Source: an uncultured Lachnospiraceae bacterium (GTDB taxonomy: Bacteria > Bacillota > Clostridia > Lachnospirales > Lachnospiraceae). Taken from it: a stretch of DNA of 43,836 nucleotides. The DNA is taken from positions 1 through 43,836 of the forward strand of contig CAKRYY010000026.1 of NCBI GenBank assembly GCA_934432885.1, in the 5' to 3' direction. Each line of letters starts with the position of its first letter. The first letter of the stretch is position 1. Positions 33,633 to 41,897 of the stretch are shown here, piece after piece. Below the pieces are notes generated by a model. It searched no databases. It was not told where the DNA came from and saw nothing but the letters and a program-made list of their open reading frames with translations. The position numbers and the translations under genes were made by a program.

Positions 33633-34400
33633 TCAGTTATCCTTTCTCTTTATTACTTCATCCGCCAATGCCATATAAGCTTCTGCGCCCGCTGACTTCG
33701 GCTCGTACATCTGAATCGGCATACCGTAGCTCGGTGCCTCTGCCAATCTGATATTTCTCGGAATGATAGTCTTATATACATTCTGCTGTAAATTATTTTT
33801 TACATTTTCTACTACCTGATTGGATAAATTGGTACGGGAATCAAACATTGTAAATACAACGCCCTCCATGTCCAATTCAGGATTCAATCTCTCTTTTACA
33901 AGATTTACAGTATGGATTAACTGACTGAGTCCCTCCAGTGCGTAGTACTCACACTGAATTGGAACAAGTACACTGTCTGCAGTTGTCATAGCATTGACCG
34001 TAAGCATACTTAAAGAAGGAGGACAATCTATGATAATGAAATCGTAGGAATCCTTTACCCAATCTATTTCCTTTTTCAAAATATACTCTTTCTTATCAAC
34101 ACCGATCAATTCTATCTCGGCGGCTGCAAGATTAACATTAGATGGTAAAACGGATACCCCAGGTATTACATCCTTGATAATACAATCCTGTACGGAACAT
34201 TCTCCTAAAATCAATTCATAAATTGTATCTTCCAAATCATTTTTATCAATGCCAAATCCACTCGTTGCATTTCCCTGTGGGTCAGTATCAATCATCAATA
34301 CTTTCTTTCCTTTTGCAGCAAGTGATGCTGATAAATTGATAGATGTTGTTGTCTTTCCAACGCCGCCTTTTTGATTGGCGATTGCTATGATTCTTCCCAT
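33633..34400 (-). CDS. parA: Chromosome partitioning ATPase ParA/Soj
   Basis: 255 residues. The deviant Walker A NQKGGVGKTTT begins at residue 9, followed by VLMIDTDPQGNATSG (Walker A' region) and FIIIDCPPSLSMLT (Walker B). It binds DNA in the ATP state and drives ParB-parS positioning. Start: ATG 34400 with GGAAAGG upstream. It begins the leftward par unit behind a promoter at 34439-34467, and the parS sites lie within 200 bases upstream. Confidence 0.97.
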   Translation of the reverse strand: MGRIIAIANQKGGVGKTTTSINLSASLAAKGKKVLMIDTDPQGNATSGFGIDKNDLEDTIYELILGECSVQDCIIKDVIPGVSVLPSNVNLAAAEIELIGVDKKEYILKKEIDWVKDSYDFIIIDCPPSLSMLTVNAMTTADSVLVPIQCEYYALEGLSQLIHTVNLVKERLNPELDMEGVVFTMFDSRTNLSNQVVENVKNNLQQNVYKTIIPRNIRLAEAPSYGMPIQMYEPKSAGAEAYMALADEVIKRKDN

Positions 34401-34438
34401 TCCTGTGCCTTTCCTGTTTTTCTATTTGCGTACTTAAA

Positions 34439-34467
34439 ATTATAACACTTTCTATTTAGAGAATCTA
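34439..34467 (-). promoter_or_regulatory. par operon promoter
   Basis: Minus strand TATAAT (34439-34444) preceded at 17 bases by TAGATT (34462-34467). The -10 is perfect and the -35 weak. It lies about 40 bases before the parA start and would drive parA, parB, DUF4446, HD-GYP, serS and DUF3881. ParB bound at the nearby parS sites could spread over it. Confidence 0.5.
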
Positions 34468-34514
34468 TAAGAATTTTGTACCTGTCAGTGTCCGTACACC
34501 CGCTATTTATCGTA

Positions 34515-34552
34515 GTTTCAGCGTTTCACACTTCCTTTTTTAATGTTTCACG
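34515..34552. repeat. Degenerate parS-like GTTTCA half-sites
   Basis: Three GTTTCA cores in the same orientation begin at 34515, 34523 and 34545; the last reads TGTTTCACG, that is half of parS. The matching second halves are lost or divergent. They may be decayed parS sites or weak accessory ParB contacts. Confidence 0.4.
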
Positions 34553-34576
34553 CTATGACTTACAATATCTTGCGCT

Positions 34577-34596
34577 GATGTTTCACGTGAAACATC
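34577..34596. other. parS: parS site 1
   Basis: TGTTTCACGTGAAACA at 34579-34594 is identical to the well-known bacterial parS consensus and is extended by one GA/TC pair on either side to a perfect 20-base palindrome. It is the ParB loading site and marks the origin-proximal region. Confidence 0.95.
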
Positions 34597-34622
34597 AATA
34601 TCTTGTAATACTTCTTTTCCTG

Positions 34623-34650
34623 TAAAATTGTTTCACGTGAAACAATTTTA
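34623..34650. other. parS: parS site 2, overlapping a stop codon
   Basis: TTGTTTCACGTGAAACAA is the core of a perfect 28-base palindrome (34623-34650). Its right end contains the TTA (34648-34650) that is the stop codon of the leftward response-regulator gene. As RNA the arms could fold into a hairpin ending in A/U-rich sequence, so the site may also serve as that gene's terminator. Confidence 0.92.
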
Positions 34651-35295
34651 TATTTCTACCAGATTATTTTTAATTGCAAATACTGCCGCCTGTGTTCTAT
34701 CTGCAACATCAATTTTTTTAAAGATACTGGAAATGTGATTTTTAACAGTTCTCTCACTAATGTGCATTTTTTCTGCAATTTCTTTATTAAACATACCTTT
34801 TGCCAAAAAGAGTAATACTTCAAGTTCTCTTTTGGTAAGTGCTTCTATTTTTTCCTTACTGTCATTTTTTGAAACAAGACGGGCATTCAAAACAGGAATC
34901 AAATCTGGCTGTATATAGGATTCTCCTTCTGCCACTGCATTGATTGCTTTCTTTAATTCCATAGAACCTGAGTTTTTCATCAGATAACCATCCGCTCCAA
35001 TATCCACTGCCTTTACCAGATAATCAACTTCATTATGTACAGTTAAAATCAAAACCTTAAGTGGAAGTTTTTTTGTACGGATTTTTTTCAACACTTCAAT
35101 ACCATTTTTATTGGGCATATTGATGTCCAACAGTAAAACCTGTGGCAATGGTTTTATCGTATTCAAAATAGAAAGACATTCTTCTCCATCATTTGCTTCT
35201 GCAACAATTTCAATATCGCCATTAAATTCTAATAATTGCTTGATACCTTCCCGAATCATTACATGATCATCTGCAATCATAACTTTAATACTCAT
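34648..35295 (-). CDS. NarL/DegU-type response regulator
   Basis: 215 residues. The receiver domain has the acidic pair in IKVMIADDHVM, the phospho-acceptor Asp in LLLDINMPNKNG (about 56) and the later T and K (VLILTVHNE; GYLMKN). The C-terminal LuxR-type HTH is TKRELEVLLFLAKGMFNKE through SERTVKNHISSIFKK. It binds DNA as an activator or repressor when phosphorylated. Start: ATG 35295 with AAAGGGGA upstream. It lies 13 bases after the kinase gene. Targets are unknown. Confidence 0.87.
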   Translation of the reverse strand: MSIKVMIADDHVMIREGIKQLLEFNGDIEIVAEANDGEECLSILNTIKPLPQVLLLDINMPNKNGIEVLKKIRTKKLPLKVLILTVHNEVDYLVKAVDIGADGYLMKNSGSMELKKAINAVAEGESYIQPDLIPVLNARLVSKNDSKEKIEALTKRELEVLLFLAKGMFNKEIAEKMHISERTVKNHISSIFKKIDVADRTQAAVFAIKNNLVEI

Positions 35296-35308
35296 ACACA
35301 GTTCCCCT

Positions 35309-35965
35309 TTACTTGCTCGTTTTGTTCTTTTCAATCAATACAGTAACACTGGTTCCTTCACCAAGCTTAGAAATAATTTCCATCTTTCCAGAAATAATTT
35401 CGACCCTTTCGCGCATCATGATAAGTCCAAAATGATTTTCCTTCCTTTCTTCCTCCTTCAAAGAAAATCCTTTTCCATCATCCTTTATATGGACTTCAAT
35501 TAAATCTTCTCTCTCCTTTAGTGAAACCCATAAATGTTTTGCTTCTGCATACTTGCAGGCATTGTTGACAGATTCCTGTATAATTCTAAAAATACCCAGT
35601 AAAACAGTTTCTTCCTGATTTCGAATTTCATCCAAATCTGTAAAAATTATCATAGGACAGCGTTTTTTTGCTTTATCAAGCAATCTTTCAATGGCTTCCT
35701 TCAATCCAAGGTCATCAAAAATCATAGGACGCAAATCAAAAATAATATCACGAATTTCATCAATAATCATATTGATGTCTTTACCGATAGAAGCAAGCTC
35801 CAATTTTGCCTGCACCGTATCCCTATCAATATACATGGAAGCCAACTCTAATTCATGGATAAGATGTGCCAGACTTTGCAGAGAACTGTCGTGAAGATCC
35901 TGTGCAATTCTTCGGCGGTCCATTTCCTGAATATCGATTTCCATTTTCTTTCTTTTACACGCCAT
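35309..35965 (-). CDS. Cytosolic DegS-like histidine kinase without sensor domain
   Basis: 218 residues only. It begins with a short helix and goes directly into the dimerisation and phospho-acceptor motif RRRIAQDLHDSSLQSL (H25), then IRDIIFDLRPMIFDDLG, the N box QESVNNACKYA, and the ATP lid motif DDGKGFSLKEEE with GLIMMRERVE. There is no membrane helix and no PAS, GAF or DegS-type sensor coiled coil in front. The signal must come from a partner protein or from the acceptor region itself. RBS GAGGAT upstream. Co-directional with the response regulator. The region behind it (35966-36074) also holds the divergent hydrolase promoter. Confidence 0.82.
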   Translation of the reverse strand: MACKRKKMEIDIQEMDRRRIAQDLHDSSLQSLAHLIHELELASMYIDRDTVQAKLELASIGKDINMIIDEIRDIIFDLRPMIFDDLGLKEAIERLLDKAKKRCPMIIFTDLDEIRNQEETVLLGIFRIIQESVNNACKYAEAKHLWVSLKEREDLIEVHIKDDGKGFSLKEEERKENHFGLIMMRERVEIISGKMEIISKLGEGTSVTVLIEKNKTSK

Positions 35966-35994
35966 ACTTTCTTATCCTCATCTGGAAAACAATC

Positions 35995-36023
35995 TTGTAA
36001 CAAATTTTATTTTCTATTATAAT
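35995..36023 (+). promoter_or_regulatory. Promoter of the alpha/beta hydrolase gene
   Basis: TTGTAA (35995-36000) and a perfect TATAAT (36018-36023) spaced by 17 bases. The gene starts about 50 bases further at 36075. A second TATAAT-like box follows at about 36030. Confidence 0.6.
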
Positions 36024-36074
36024 AAACTATAATACAATAAATAGAAACAATATCATTATAAAAGAGGTTTTATC

Positions 36075-37022
36075 ATGAATCGAAATATAAAAATAATTTC
36101 TGTTGTTACTTCTGCATCCATCGCTGCCATACATATTTTAAATAGAATACAATATTCTTTGTCAACCGTCAAAGATACTTTAAGTTCTACAGAAAACAGC
36201 TATTATGAATGGCGCTTTGGTAAAATCCGCTACACAAAAAAGGGAACCGGTACGCCTCTCCTGCTTGTACATGATCTTACAGTAGGAAGCTCTGCTTACG
36301 AATTTCATAAAATTGCAGATGAGCTGTCAAAACAATATGAAGTCTACAGTATTGATATGCTTGGCTATGGTCTGTCGGATAAACCCAATATGACATATAC
36401 CAGTTTTCTTTATGTACAGCTTTTAACTGATTTTGTAAAAACCGTAATTGGAAAAAAGACCGACATCATTGCAACAGGAGATTCTTCTTCTCTTGCTGTT
36501 ATGACCTGCCATAACAATCCTGAAGTTTTTAACAGAATTATTTTAATCAATCCGCAGAGTCTCTATCAGTTAAATCTGATTTCTTCCAAGCAGACCCGCA
36601 CGCTGAAATTTTTGATTGATATTCCAATCATTGGAACCTTTATCTATAATATCATTACAACCAAAACCTCTTTCTACAATCTGTTTAAAAAATACTATTA
36701 CAGTGATGCTTCCAAAATAGACCCTTTGGATATTCAGACTTATGTAGAGGCAAGTCATTTACATGACTACAATTCCAAATATTCTTTTTCCAGTCACATC
36801 GGAAGATATATGAATTTTAATATCCTGCATGCGCTAAAGGAAATCAACCACAGTATTTTTATCATTGCAGGAAGAGAAAAAGCAGACATCAAAACTATCG
36901 TAGAAAATTATCTTTATTACAATACTTCGATTGAAGCTGCTTATATTCCAAATACGAAACAGTACCCGCATCTTGAGACACCGCATAAGGTACTCAGTCA
37001 GCTTGATATTTTTCTGAACTAA
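36075..37022 (+). CDS. Alpha/beta hydrolase, membrane-associated
   Basis: 315 residues. A short hydrophobic N-terminal stretch (IISVVTSASIAAIHIL) could anchor it. The hydrolase fold follows, with TPLLLVHDL (oxyanion loop region), VYSIDMLGYGLSDKP, the nucleophile elbow ATGDSSSLAVM, and a C-terminal QYPHLETPHKV holding the candidate catalytic His. The elbow reads G-D-S-S-S instead of G-x-S-x-G, still within the small-residue tolerance of the fold. The substrate is unknown. RBS AAAGAGG upstream. Its stop codon overlaps that of the convergent rsmG. Confidence 0.75.
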   Translation: MNRNIKIISVVTSASIAAIHILNRIQYSLSTVKDTLSSTENSYYEWRFGKIRYTKKGTGTPLLLVHDLTVGSSAYEFHKIADELSKQYEVYSIDMLGYGLSDKPNMTYTSFLYVQLLTDFVKTVIGKKTDIIATGDSSSLAVMTCHNNPEVFNRIILINPQSLYQLNLISSKQTRTLKFLIDIPIIGTFIYNIITTKTSFYNLFKKYYYSDASKIDPLDIQTYVEASHLHDYNSKYSFSSHIGRYMNFNILHALKEINHSIFIIAGREKADIKTIVENYLYYNTSIEAAYIPNTKQYPHLETPHKVLSQLDIFLN

Positions 37023-37774
37023 ACCTTTTCATGTAAAGGTTCTTTAGAAGGAAGCCCCGCTTTTCTTGGAAACTTTTTTGGGGTTTCCTTTTCTTTTTGA
37101 ATCAGAATAAGCGTACGATTCATATCTGTATCTGGAAGCGTAAAACAGATTTTTTCTTTTACCAGACCACCCAAAAGAGAAATGGCTTTTTCGGCAGCTG
37201 ATAATTCTTCTGAACTCTTCTCTGATTTATAGGAAATAAAATATCCTCCCTTTTTTACAAAAGGAATGCAATATTCTGAAAGCGTCGCCAAATTTGCTAC
37301 TGCTCTGGAAACACAAATATCATACGCTTCTCTACCTTTACCCGGTTTTGCAAAATCTTCAGCTCTTCCGTGAATTGCTTCAATTCCTGCAAGCTCCAAT
37401 TCTGAAATGACATGATTTAAAAATCCAATTCGTTTCTGTAGAGAATCCAAAAGCGTTATCTCCAAATCTGGAAATGCAATCTTAAGTGGAATTCCCGGAA
37501 AACCAGCTCCAGTACCAACATCTATGATTTTCTTCTTTTCAGAAAGTGTTACAGCTTTGATAAGAGAAAGGCTGTCAATAAAATGCTTTTTTACAACCTC
37601 CGAAAATTCTGTAATGCCGGTCAGATTCATATAGGAATTCCATTCCACAAGCAATTCATAATATTTTAAAAACTGACATATCTGTCGTTTTTCTAATGAA
37701 ATGGAAAACTCCGCTAAATCCTTTTCAAAAGCAGCAGTATCATATTGTTCCAATAATCTTTTTTCATCTATCAT
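37019..37774 (-). CDS. rsmG: 16S rRNA m7G527 methyltransferase
   Basis: 251 residues. SAM-binding motif KIIDVGTGAGFPGIPLKI, a later LLDSLQKRIGFLNHVI and VSRAVANLATLSEYC match RsmG/GidB. It methylates G527 (E. coli numbering) of 16S rRNA. Start: ATG 37774 with GGAAAG upstream; the region before it is the intergenic hairpin. It belongs to the conserved mnmG-rsmG pairing. The stop (TAG) overlaps the convergent hydrolase stop. Confidence 0.95.
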   Translation of the reverse strand: MIDEKRLLEQYDTAAFEKDLAEFSISLEKRQICQFLKYYELLVEWNSYMNLTGITEFSEVVKKHFIDSLSLIKAVTLSEKKKIIDVGTGAGFPGIPLKIAFPDLEITLLDSLQKRIGFLNHVISELELAGIEAIHGRAEDFAKPGKGREAYDICVSRAVANLATLSEYCIPFVKKGGYFISYKSEKSSEELSAAEKAISLLGGLVKEKICFTLPDTDMNRTLILIQKEKETPKKFPRKAGLPSKEPLHEKV

Positions 37775-37817
37775 AAAATACTTTCCACACAAATCATTAA
37801 ATTCTGCACTTTACTCA

Positions 37818-37862
37818 CGAATCCGCGCTCCGCGCTCTCCATCCTGCTGCGCAGGATATTCG
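37818..37862. repeat. GC-rich three-way-junction palindrome
   Basis: An outer stem CGAAT/ATTCG encloses two hairpins, GCGC-TCC-GCGC (37825-37835) and ATCCTGC-TGC-GCAGGAT (37841-37857). It sits between mnmG and rsmG in otherwise AT-rich sequence and resembles a small interspersed palindromic (REP-like) element. No effect on flanking genes is visible. Confidence 0.6.
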
Positions 37863-37866
37863 TTCA

Positions 37867-39771
37867 TTACTTTTTAGAATAGTGCTCCAGATACACCAAA
37901 AGAACAGAAATATCTGCCGGCGATACACCTGAAATTCTTGAAGCCTGTCCAACCGAAGCAGGTCTGTATGCTTCCAGCTTTTGTCTCGCCTCTATTCTGA
38001 GACTTGGCACCTCCTGATAATCAAGAGTTTCCGGAATTTTCTTCTTTTCCATCTTTTTATATTGCTCGACCTGTCGAAGCTGCCTTGCAATATAGCCTTC
38101 ATATTTAATTTCAATTTCTACCTGAAGAATGACATCTGCTGGCAAAACTTCTCTGTCTGTATCAATTTCTGAAATCAGTTCATAGGAAAGCTCCGGTCTG
38201 CAAATTAACTCTGCAAGCGTCGTTCCTGTACGAAGCGGCGCACTTTCATGCCTCTCCATAAAATCCTGTATTCTGGCGGAAGCACCTACAACCGTATTTT
38301 TTAAACGTGCAATTTCTTTTTGAATTGCTTCCTGTTTTCTGCAAAGCTTCTGATATTCTTCTTCTGAAACAAGTCCAACCTCATAACCAATCTTACGCAG
38401 ACGAAGGTCTGCATTATCCTGACGAAGCAGCAGACGATATTCTGCCCGCGAAGTCATCATCCGATAAGGCTCTCTGGTTTCCTTTGTTACAAGGTCATCA
38501 ATCAAAACACCAATGTATGCCTGTGAACGGTCCAAAATGACAGGCTCTCTTCCTTTTAAAGACATTGCCGCATTGATTCCTGCAAGCAGACCCTGAGCTG
38601 CCGCTTCTTCATAACCGCTGCTGCCATTAAACTGTCCGCCACTGAAAAGTCCCTTTATCTTTTTGAATTCCAGGGAAGGCTTAAGCTGTACCGCGCTGAT
38701 GCAGTCATATTCAATCGCATAAGCATTTCTTACAATCTTACAATTTTCCAGACCCGGAACTGTCCTATACATTGCAAGCTGTACATCCTCGGGAAGAGAA
38801 GAAGACATTCCTCCAACATACATTTCATTGGTATGACGTCCCTCAGGCTCAATAAATACCTGATGTCTCTCCTTATCTGCAAATTTTACAACCTTATCCT
38901 CTATAGAAGGACAATATCTCGGTCCTGTTCCTTCAATAATGCCGGCATAAATAGGAGACCTGTCCAAATTTGCACGGATAATCTCATGCGTCTTTTCATT
39001 GGTATAGGTAAGATAACAGGATTCCTGTTCAATCTGCACATCTTCTGGATTTGTTGAAAAAGAAAACGGTACGACCCTCTCATCGCCAAACTGTTCTTCC
39101 ATCTTGGAATAGTCAAGAGTACGTCCATCCATTCTGGCAGGCGTTCCTGTCTTAAAACGCCGTAGTTCAATTCCAAGATTTTTTAAGGATTCTGTCAAAT
39201 GATTCGCAGGCTGCAGACCATTTGGACCTGTATAAGTAATGGCTTCTCCACAAAGGCACCTTGCTCTTAAATAAGTTCCTGTGCAGAGAATAACAGCCCT
39301 ACTTTCATAGACAGCGCCAGTAAAGGTTTTTACGCCAATTATCTTTTTTTCAAAAATACCATCGCCATTATACTCCTGCGTTAAAAGCTCGCAGACCTCA
39401 GCCTGTTTTACAGTAAGATGCTCCTGATTTTCTATAACCTTACGCATCTCTCTCGTATAATCCGCCTTATCTGCCTGTGCACGCAGAGAATGTACAGCCG
39501 GACCTTTGGAAACATTCAGCATCTTTGACTGAATAAAGGTCTTATCAATATTTTTTCCCATCTCTCCGCCAAGTGCATCCAGTTCTCTCACAAGATGCCC
39601 CTTCGAAGAACCTCCGATATTTGGATTGCAGGGCATCAAGGCAATACTGTCTACACTAACTGTAAAAATAACAGTTTCCAGTCCAAGCCTTGCACACGCA
39701 AGTGCTGCTTCACAGCCTGCATGTCCTGCTCCTATTACACAAACGTCAACCTTTTCTCTTATCTTGGGCAT
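37867..39771 (-). CDS. mnmG: tRNA uridine 5-carboxymethylaminomethyl modification enzyme MnmG
   Basis: 634 residues, normal. The FAD-binding [21 protein letters not shown] begins near residue 10. The conserved cysteine-bearing [12 protein letters not shown] and the [25 protein letters not shown]/tRNA region (below) are present; the C-terminal helical domain ends in [19 protein letters not shown]. It works with MnmE to install cmnm5U at the wobble position of certain tRNAs. It starts 36 bases after mnmE and is clearly co-oriented with it. Confidence 0.97.
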   Translation of the reverse strand: MPKIREKVDVCVIGAGHAGCEAALACARLGLETVIFTVSVDSIALMPCNPNIGGSSKGHLVRELDALGGEMGKNIDKTFIQSKMLNVSKGPAVHSLRAQADKADYTREMRKVIENQEHLTVKQAEVCELLTQEYNGDGIFEKKIIGVKTFTGAVYESRAVILCTGTYLRARCLCGEAITYTGPNGLQPANHLTESLKNLGIELRRFKTGTPARMDGRTLDYSKMEEQFGDERVVPFSFSTNPEDVQIEQESCYLTYTNEKTHEIIRANLDRSPIYAGIIEGTGPRYCPSIEDKVVKFADKERHQVFIEPEGRHTNEMYVGGMSSSLPEDVQLAMYRTVPGLENCKIVRNAYAIEYDCISAVQLKPSLEFKKIKGLFSGGQFNGSSGYEEAAAQGLLAGINAAMSLKGREPVILDRSQAYIGVLIDDLVTKETREPYRMMTSRAEYRLLLRQDNADLRLRKIGYEVGLVSEEEYQKLCRKQEAIQKEIARLKNTVVGASARIQDFMERHESAPLRTGTTLAELICRPELSYELISEIDTDREVLPADVILQVEIEIKYEGYIARQLRQVEQYKKMEKKKIPETLDYQEVPSLRIEARQKLEAYRPASVGQASRISGVSPADISVLLVYLEHYSKK

Positions 39772-39806
39772 TTTCCATTTTCCTCATATCTACCACTTTT
39801 GCAATT

Positions 39807-41189
39807 CTATTTTCCCATACAGAATTTTGAAAATATCTCATTCACAAGGTCATCGTCAACCTCTTCGCCTATGATTCTTCCAAGCTGCGCATAAGAATTC
39901 ATCAAGTCAATCGAATAGAAATCCTCTGGCAAATTCATAGAAATACTTTTTTCCACCATAAGCAGACTTTCATACGCTTCTCTGACCGCTTCTTTATGCC
40001 GCAGGTTCGTTAGATATACTTCATTCTGAAATGAAATCGTACCATGAAAAAACAACTGTGAAACCGTATCCTCTAATTCTTCAATTCCGGTATGCTTTGT
40101 TGTAGATATTTTAATAATCGGATACAGACCGCCGCTTTCTTTCTTGATTTCTTCCTCCGTCACTACAGAAGGAAGGTCTGTTTTATTCAAAAGAATAACT
40201 GCATTCTTTCCCTTCAAAAGCGGAAATATTTCAAAATCATTTTCATCCAGCATAACAGAAGAATCTATGACATATAAAATAAGATCTGCATCCTTTGCAA
40301 AACGAATTGCCTTTTCTACGCCAATTTTTTCTACAACGTCCTCCGTAGAACGGATACCCGCCGTATCTATCATTTGAAAGCCAATCCCTTTTATTTTTAT
40401 GGATTCTTCAAGAGCATCCCTTGTTGTTCCCGCTATATTGGTAACAATCGCTTTTTCCTCTCCTGCAAGAAGATTTAAAAGAGATGACTTTCCAACATTC
40501 GGTTTTCCAAGAATTACAGTCTTAATTCCTTCTTTTATTATTTTACCGCTATCCGCACCATCCAGCAATTTTTTTAACGAAAAAATAAGCTCCTGCAAAA
40601 CACTGGAAAGCTTCTCCTGATACCCTTCTAAACTGATATGCTCAGGGTCATCCAATGCTGACTCAATAAAAGCAATTTCATAAAGTATCTTTTCACGAAG
40701 CTGCTTTATCGTCTGAAATACGCTTCCTCTGAGCTGACTGACAGAAGATTTAAGCGCCAGCTCATTTGAAGAATGAATGACATCCATAACAGCTTCCGCT
40801 TTGGATAAATCAATTCTTCCATTCAAAAAAGCACGCTTTGTAAATTCTCCAGGCTGCGCAAGTCTTGCTCCATGCTTTAATACAAGCTCCAAAATCCGTT
40901 TTGTAATCAATACACCGCCATGACAATTTATCTCAACGGTATCCTCCGTTGTATAACTCTTTGGCGCATGAAAAACAGAAACCATAACCTCATCTAAAAG
41001 TTCTTCTCCATCATAAACAAACCCATAATGTATGGTATGGCTTTTTACCTTTTTCAAAATATGCTCTTTTTTTCCATTCAAAAAAACAGTATCTGCTATC
41101 GAAATGGCGTCGCTGCCGCTGATTCTGATAATACTGATACCGGATTGCGAAAGCGCTGTCGCAACTGCGGCTATCGTTTCTGTTTCCAT
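39807..41189 (-). CDS. mnmE: tRNA modification GTPase MnmE
   Basis: 460 residues. The N-terminal folate-binding domain is followed by the inserted GTPase domain: G1 GKPNVGKSSL, G2/G3 TRDALEE and IDTAGIR, G4 LNKTDL. The C-terminus ends in CMGK, with the conserved C-x-G-K zinc/potassium-linked tail. Partner of MnmG in wobble uridine modification. Start: ATG 41189 with AGAGGT upstream. About 60 bases separate it from jag. Confidence 0.97.
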   Translation of the reverse strand: METETIAAVATALSQSGISIIRISGSDAISIADTVFLNGKKEHILKKVKSHTIHYGFVYDGEELLDEVMVSVFHAPKSYTTEDTVEINCHGGVLITKRILELVLKHGARLAQPGEFTKRAFLNGRIDLSKAEAVMDVIHSSNELALKSSVSQLRGSVFQTIKQLREKILYEIAFIESALDDPEHISLEGYQEKLSSVLQELIFSLKKLLDGADSGKIIKEGIKTVILGKPNVGKSSLLNLLAGEEKAIVTNIAGTTRDALEESIKIKGIGFQMIDTAGIRSTEDVVEKIGVEKAIRFAKDADLILYVIDSSVMLDENDFEIFPLLKGKNAVILLNKTDLPSVVTEEEIKKESGGLYPIIKISTTKHTGIEELEDTVSQLFFHGTISFQNEVYLTNLRHKEAVREAYESLLMVEKSISMNLPEDFYSIDLMNSYAQLGRIIGEEVDDDLVNEIFSKFCMGK

Positions 41190-41252
41190 AAAAACCTCTT
41201 TGTATGCTAAAATATCCGGCAGAGCATTTAAAGCGTCTGCCGGATTAGTTTA

Positions 41253-41885
41253 TTACTTTTCTCTGTTCTTTAAGGTAACAACTACCCTACGGAAAGGTTC
41301 TTCCCCTTCGCTGTGAGTCGTTACATACTTATCACCCTGCAAAGCAGAATGAATAATTCTTCTTTCATAAGGATTCATAGGCTCCAGAGATAAGGTACGC
41401 TTTGTTCTTTTTACTTTAAAAGCGATATTCTTTGCAAGATTTTCGAGCGTATCTTTTCTTCTCTTTCTGTAATTCTCTGTATCAACCTTAACGCGGATAT
41501 AATTCTCAGCTTCCTTATTTACAACAAGAGAGGTGAGGTACTGAAGGGAATCCAGCGTCTGTCCTCTTTTTCCAATCAGGACGCCCATTTCATCGCCGCT
41601 TAAATCAATATCCATAAAATTTTCAACATCATCATATTTGATTGTAATCACAACGGTAAGTCCCATTGCTTCAAAAACTTCATTTAAGAATGTCTTTGCA
41701 ATATCAAGAACAGAGGATTTTACCTTTGCCTTTATGACTGCAGGCTTGGAGCCAATTCCTAAAAATCCGGATGTGCCTTCTTCTACAACTTCATATTCCA
41801 GCTTATCGCTTGTAACGGAAAGCTTCTGACATGCTTCTGTAATAGCGTCATTAACTGTTTTTGCGCTTACTTCTATATAATCCAT
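41253..41885 (-). CDS. jag: RNA-binding protein Jag/KhpB
   Basis: 210 residues. An N-terminal Jag domain (YIEVSAKTVNDAITEAC; SGFLGIGSKPA) is followed by a KH domain (GVLIGKRGQTLDSLQYL) and an R3H domain (NPYERRIIHSALQ, then EPFRRVVV). In relatives it binds RNA with KhpA and affects cell division and elongation. Start: ATG 41885 with AGGAGG in the end of yidC. Tight spacing to yidC (12 bases) places it in the yidD-yidC-jag unit. Confidence 0.95.
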   Translation of the reverse strand: MDYIEVSAKTVNDAITEACQKLSVTSDKLEYEVVEEGTSGFLGIGSKPAVIKAKVKSSVLDIAKTFLNEVFEAMGLTVVITIKYDDVENFMDIDLSGDEMGVLIGKRGQTLDSLQYLTSLVVNKEAENYIRVKVDTENYRKRRKDTLENLAKNIAFKVKRTKRTLSLEPMNPYERRIIHSALQGDKYVTTHSEGEEPFRRVVVTLKNREK

Positions 41886-41897
41886 TCAGGTTTCCTC

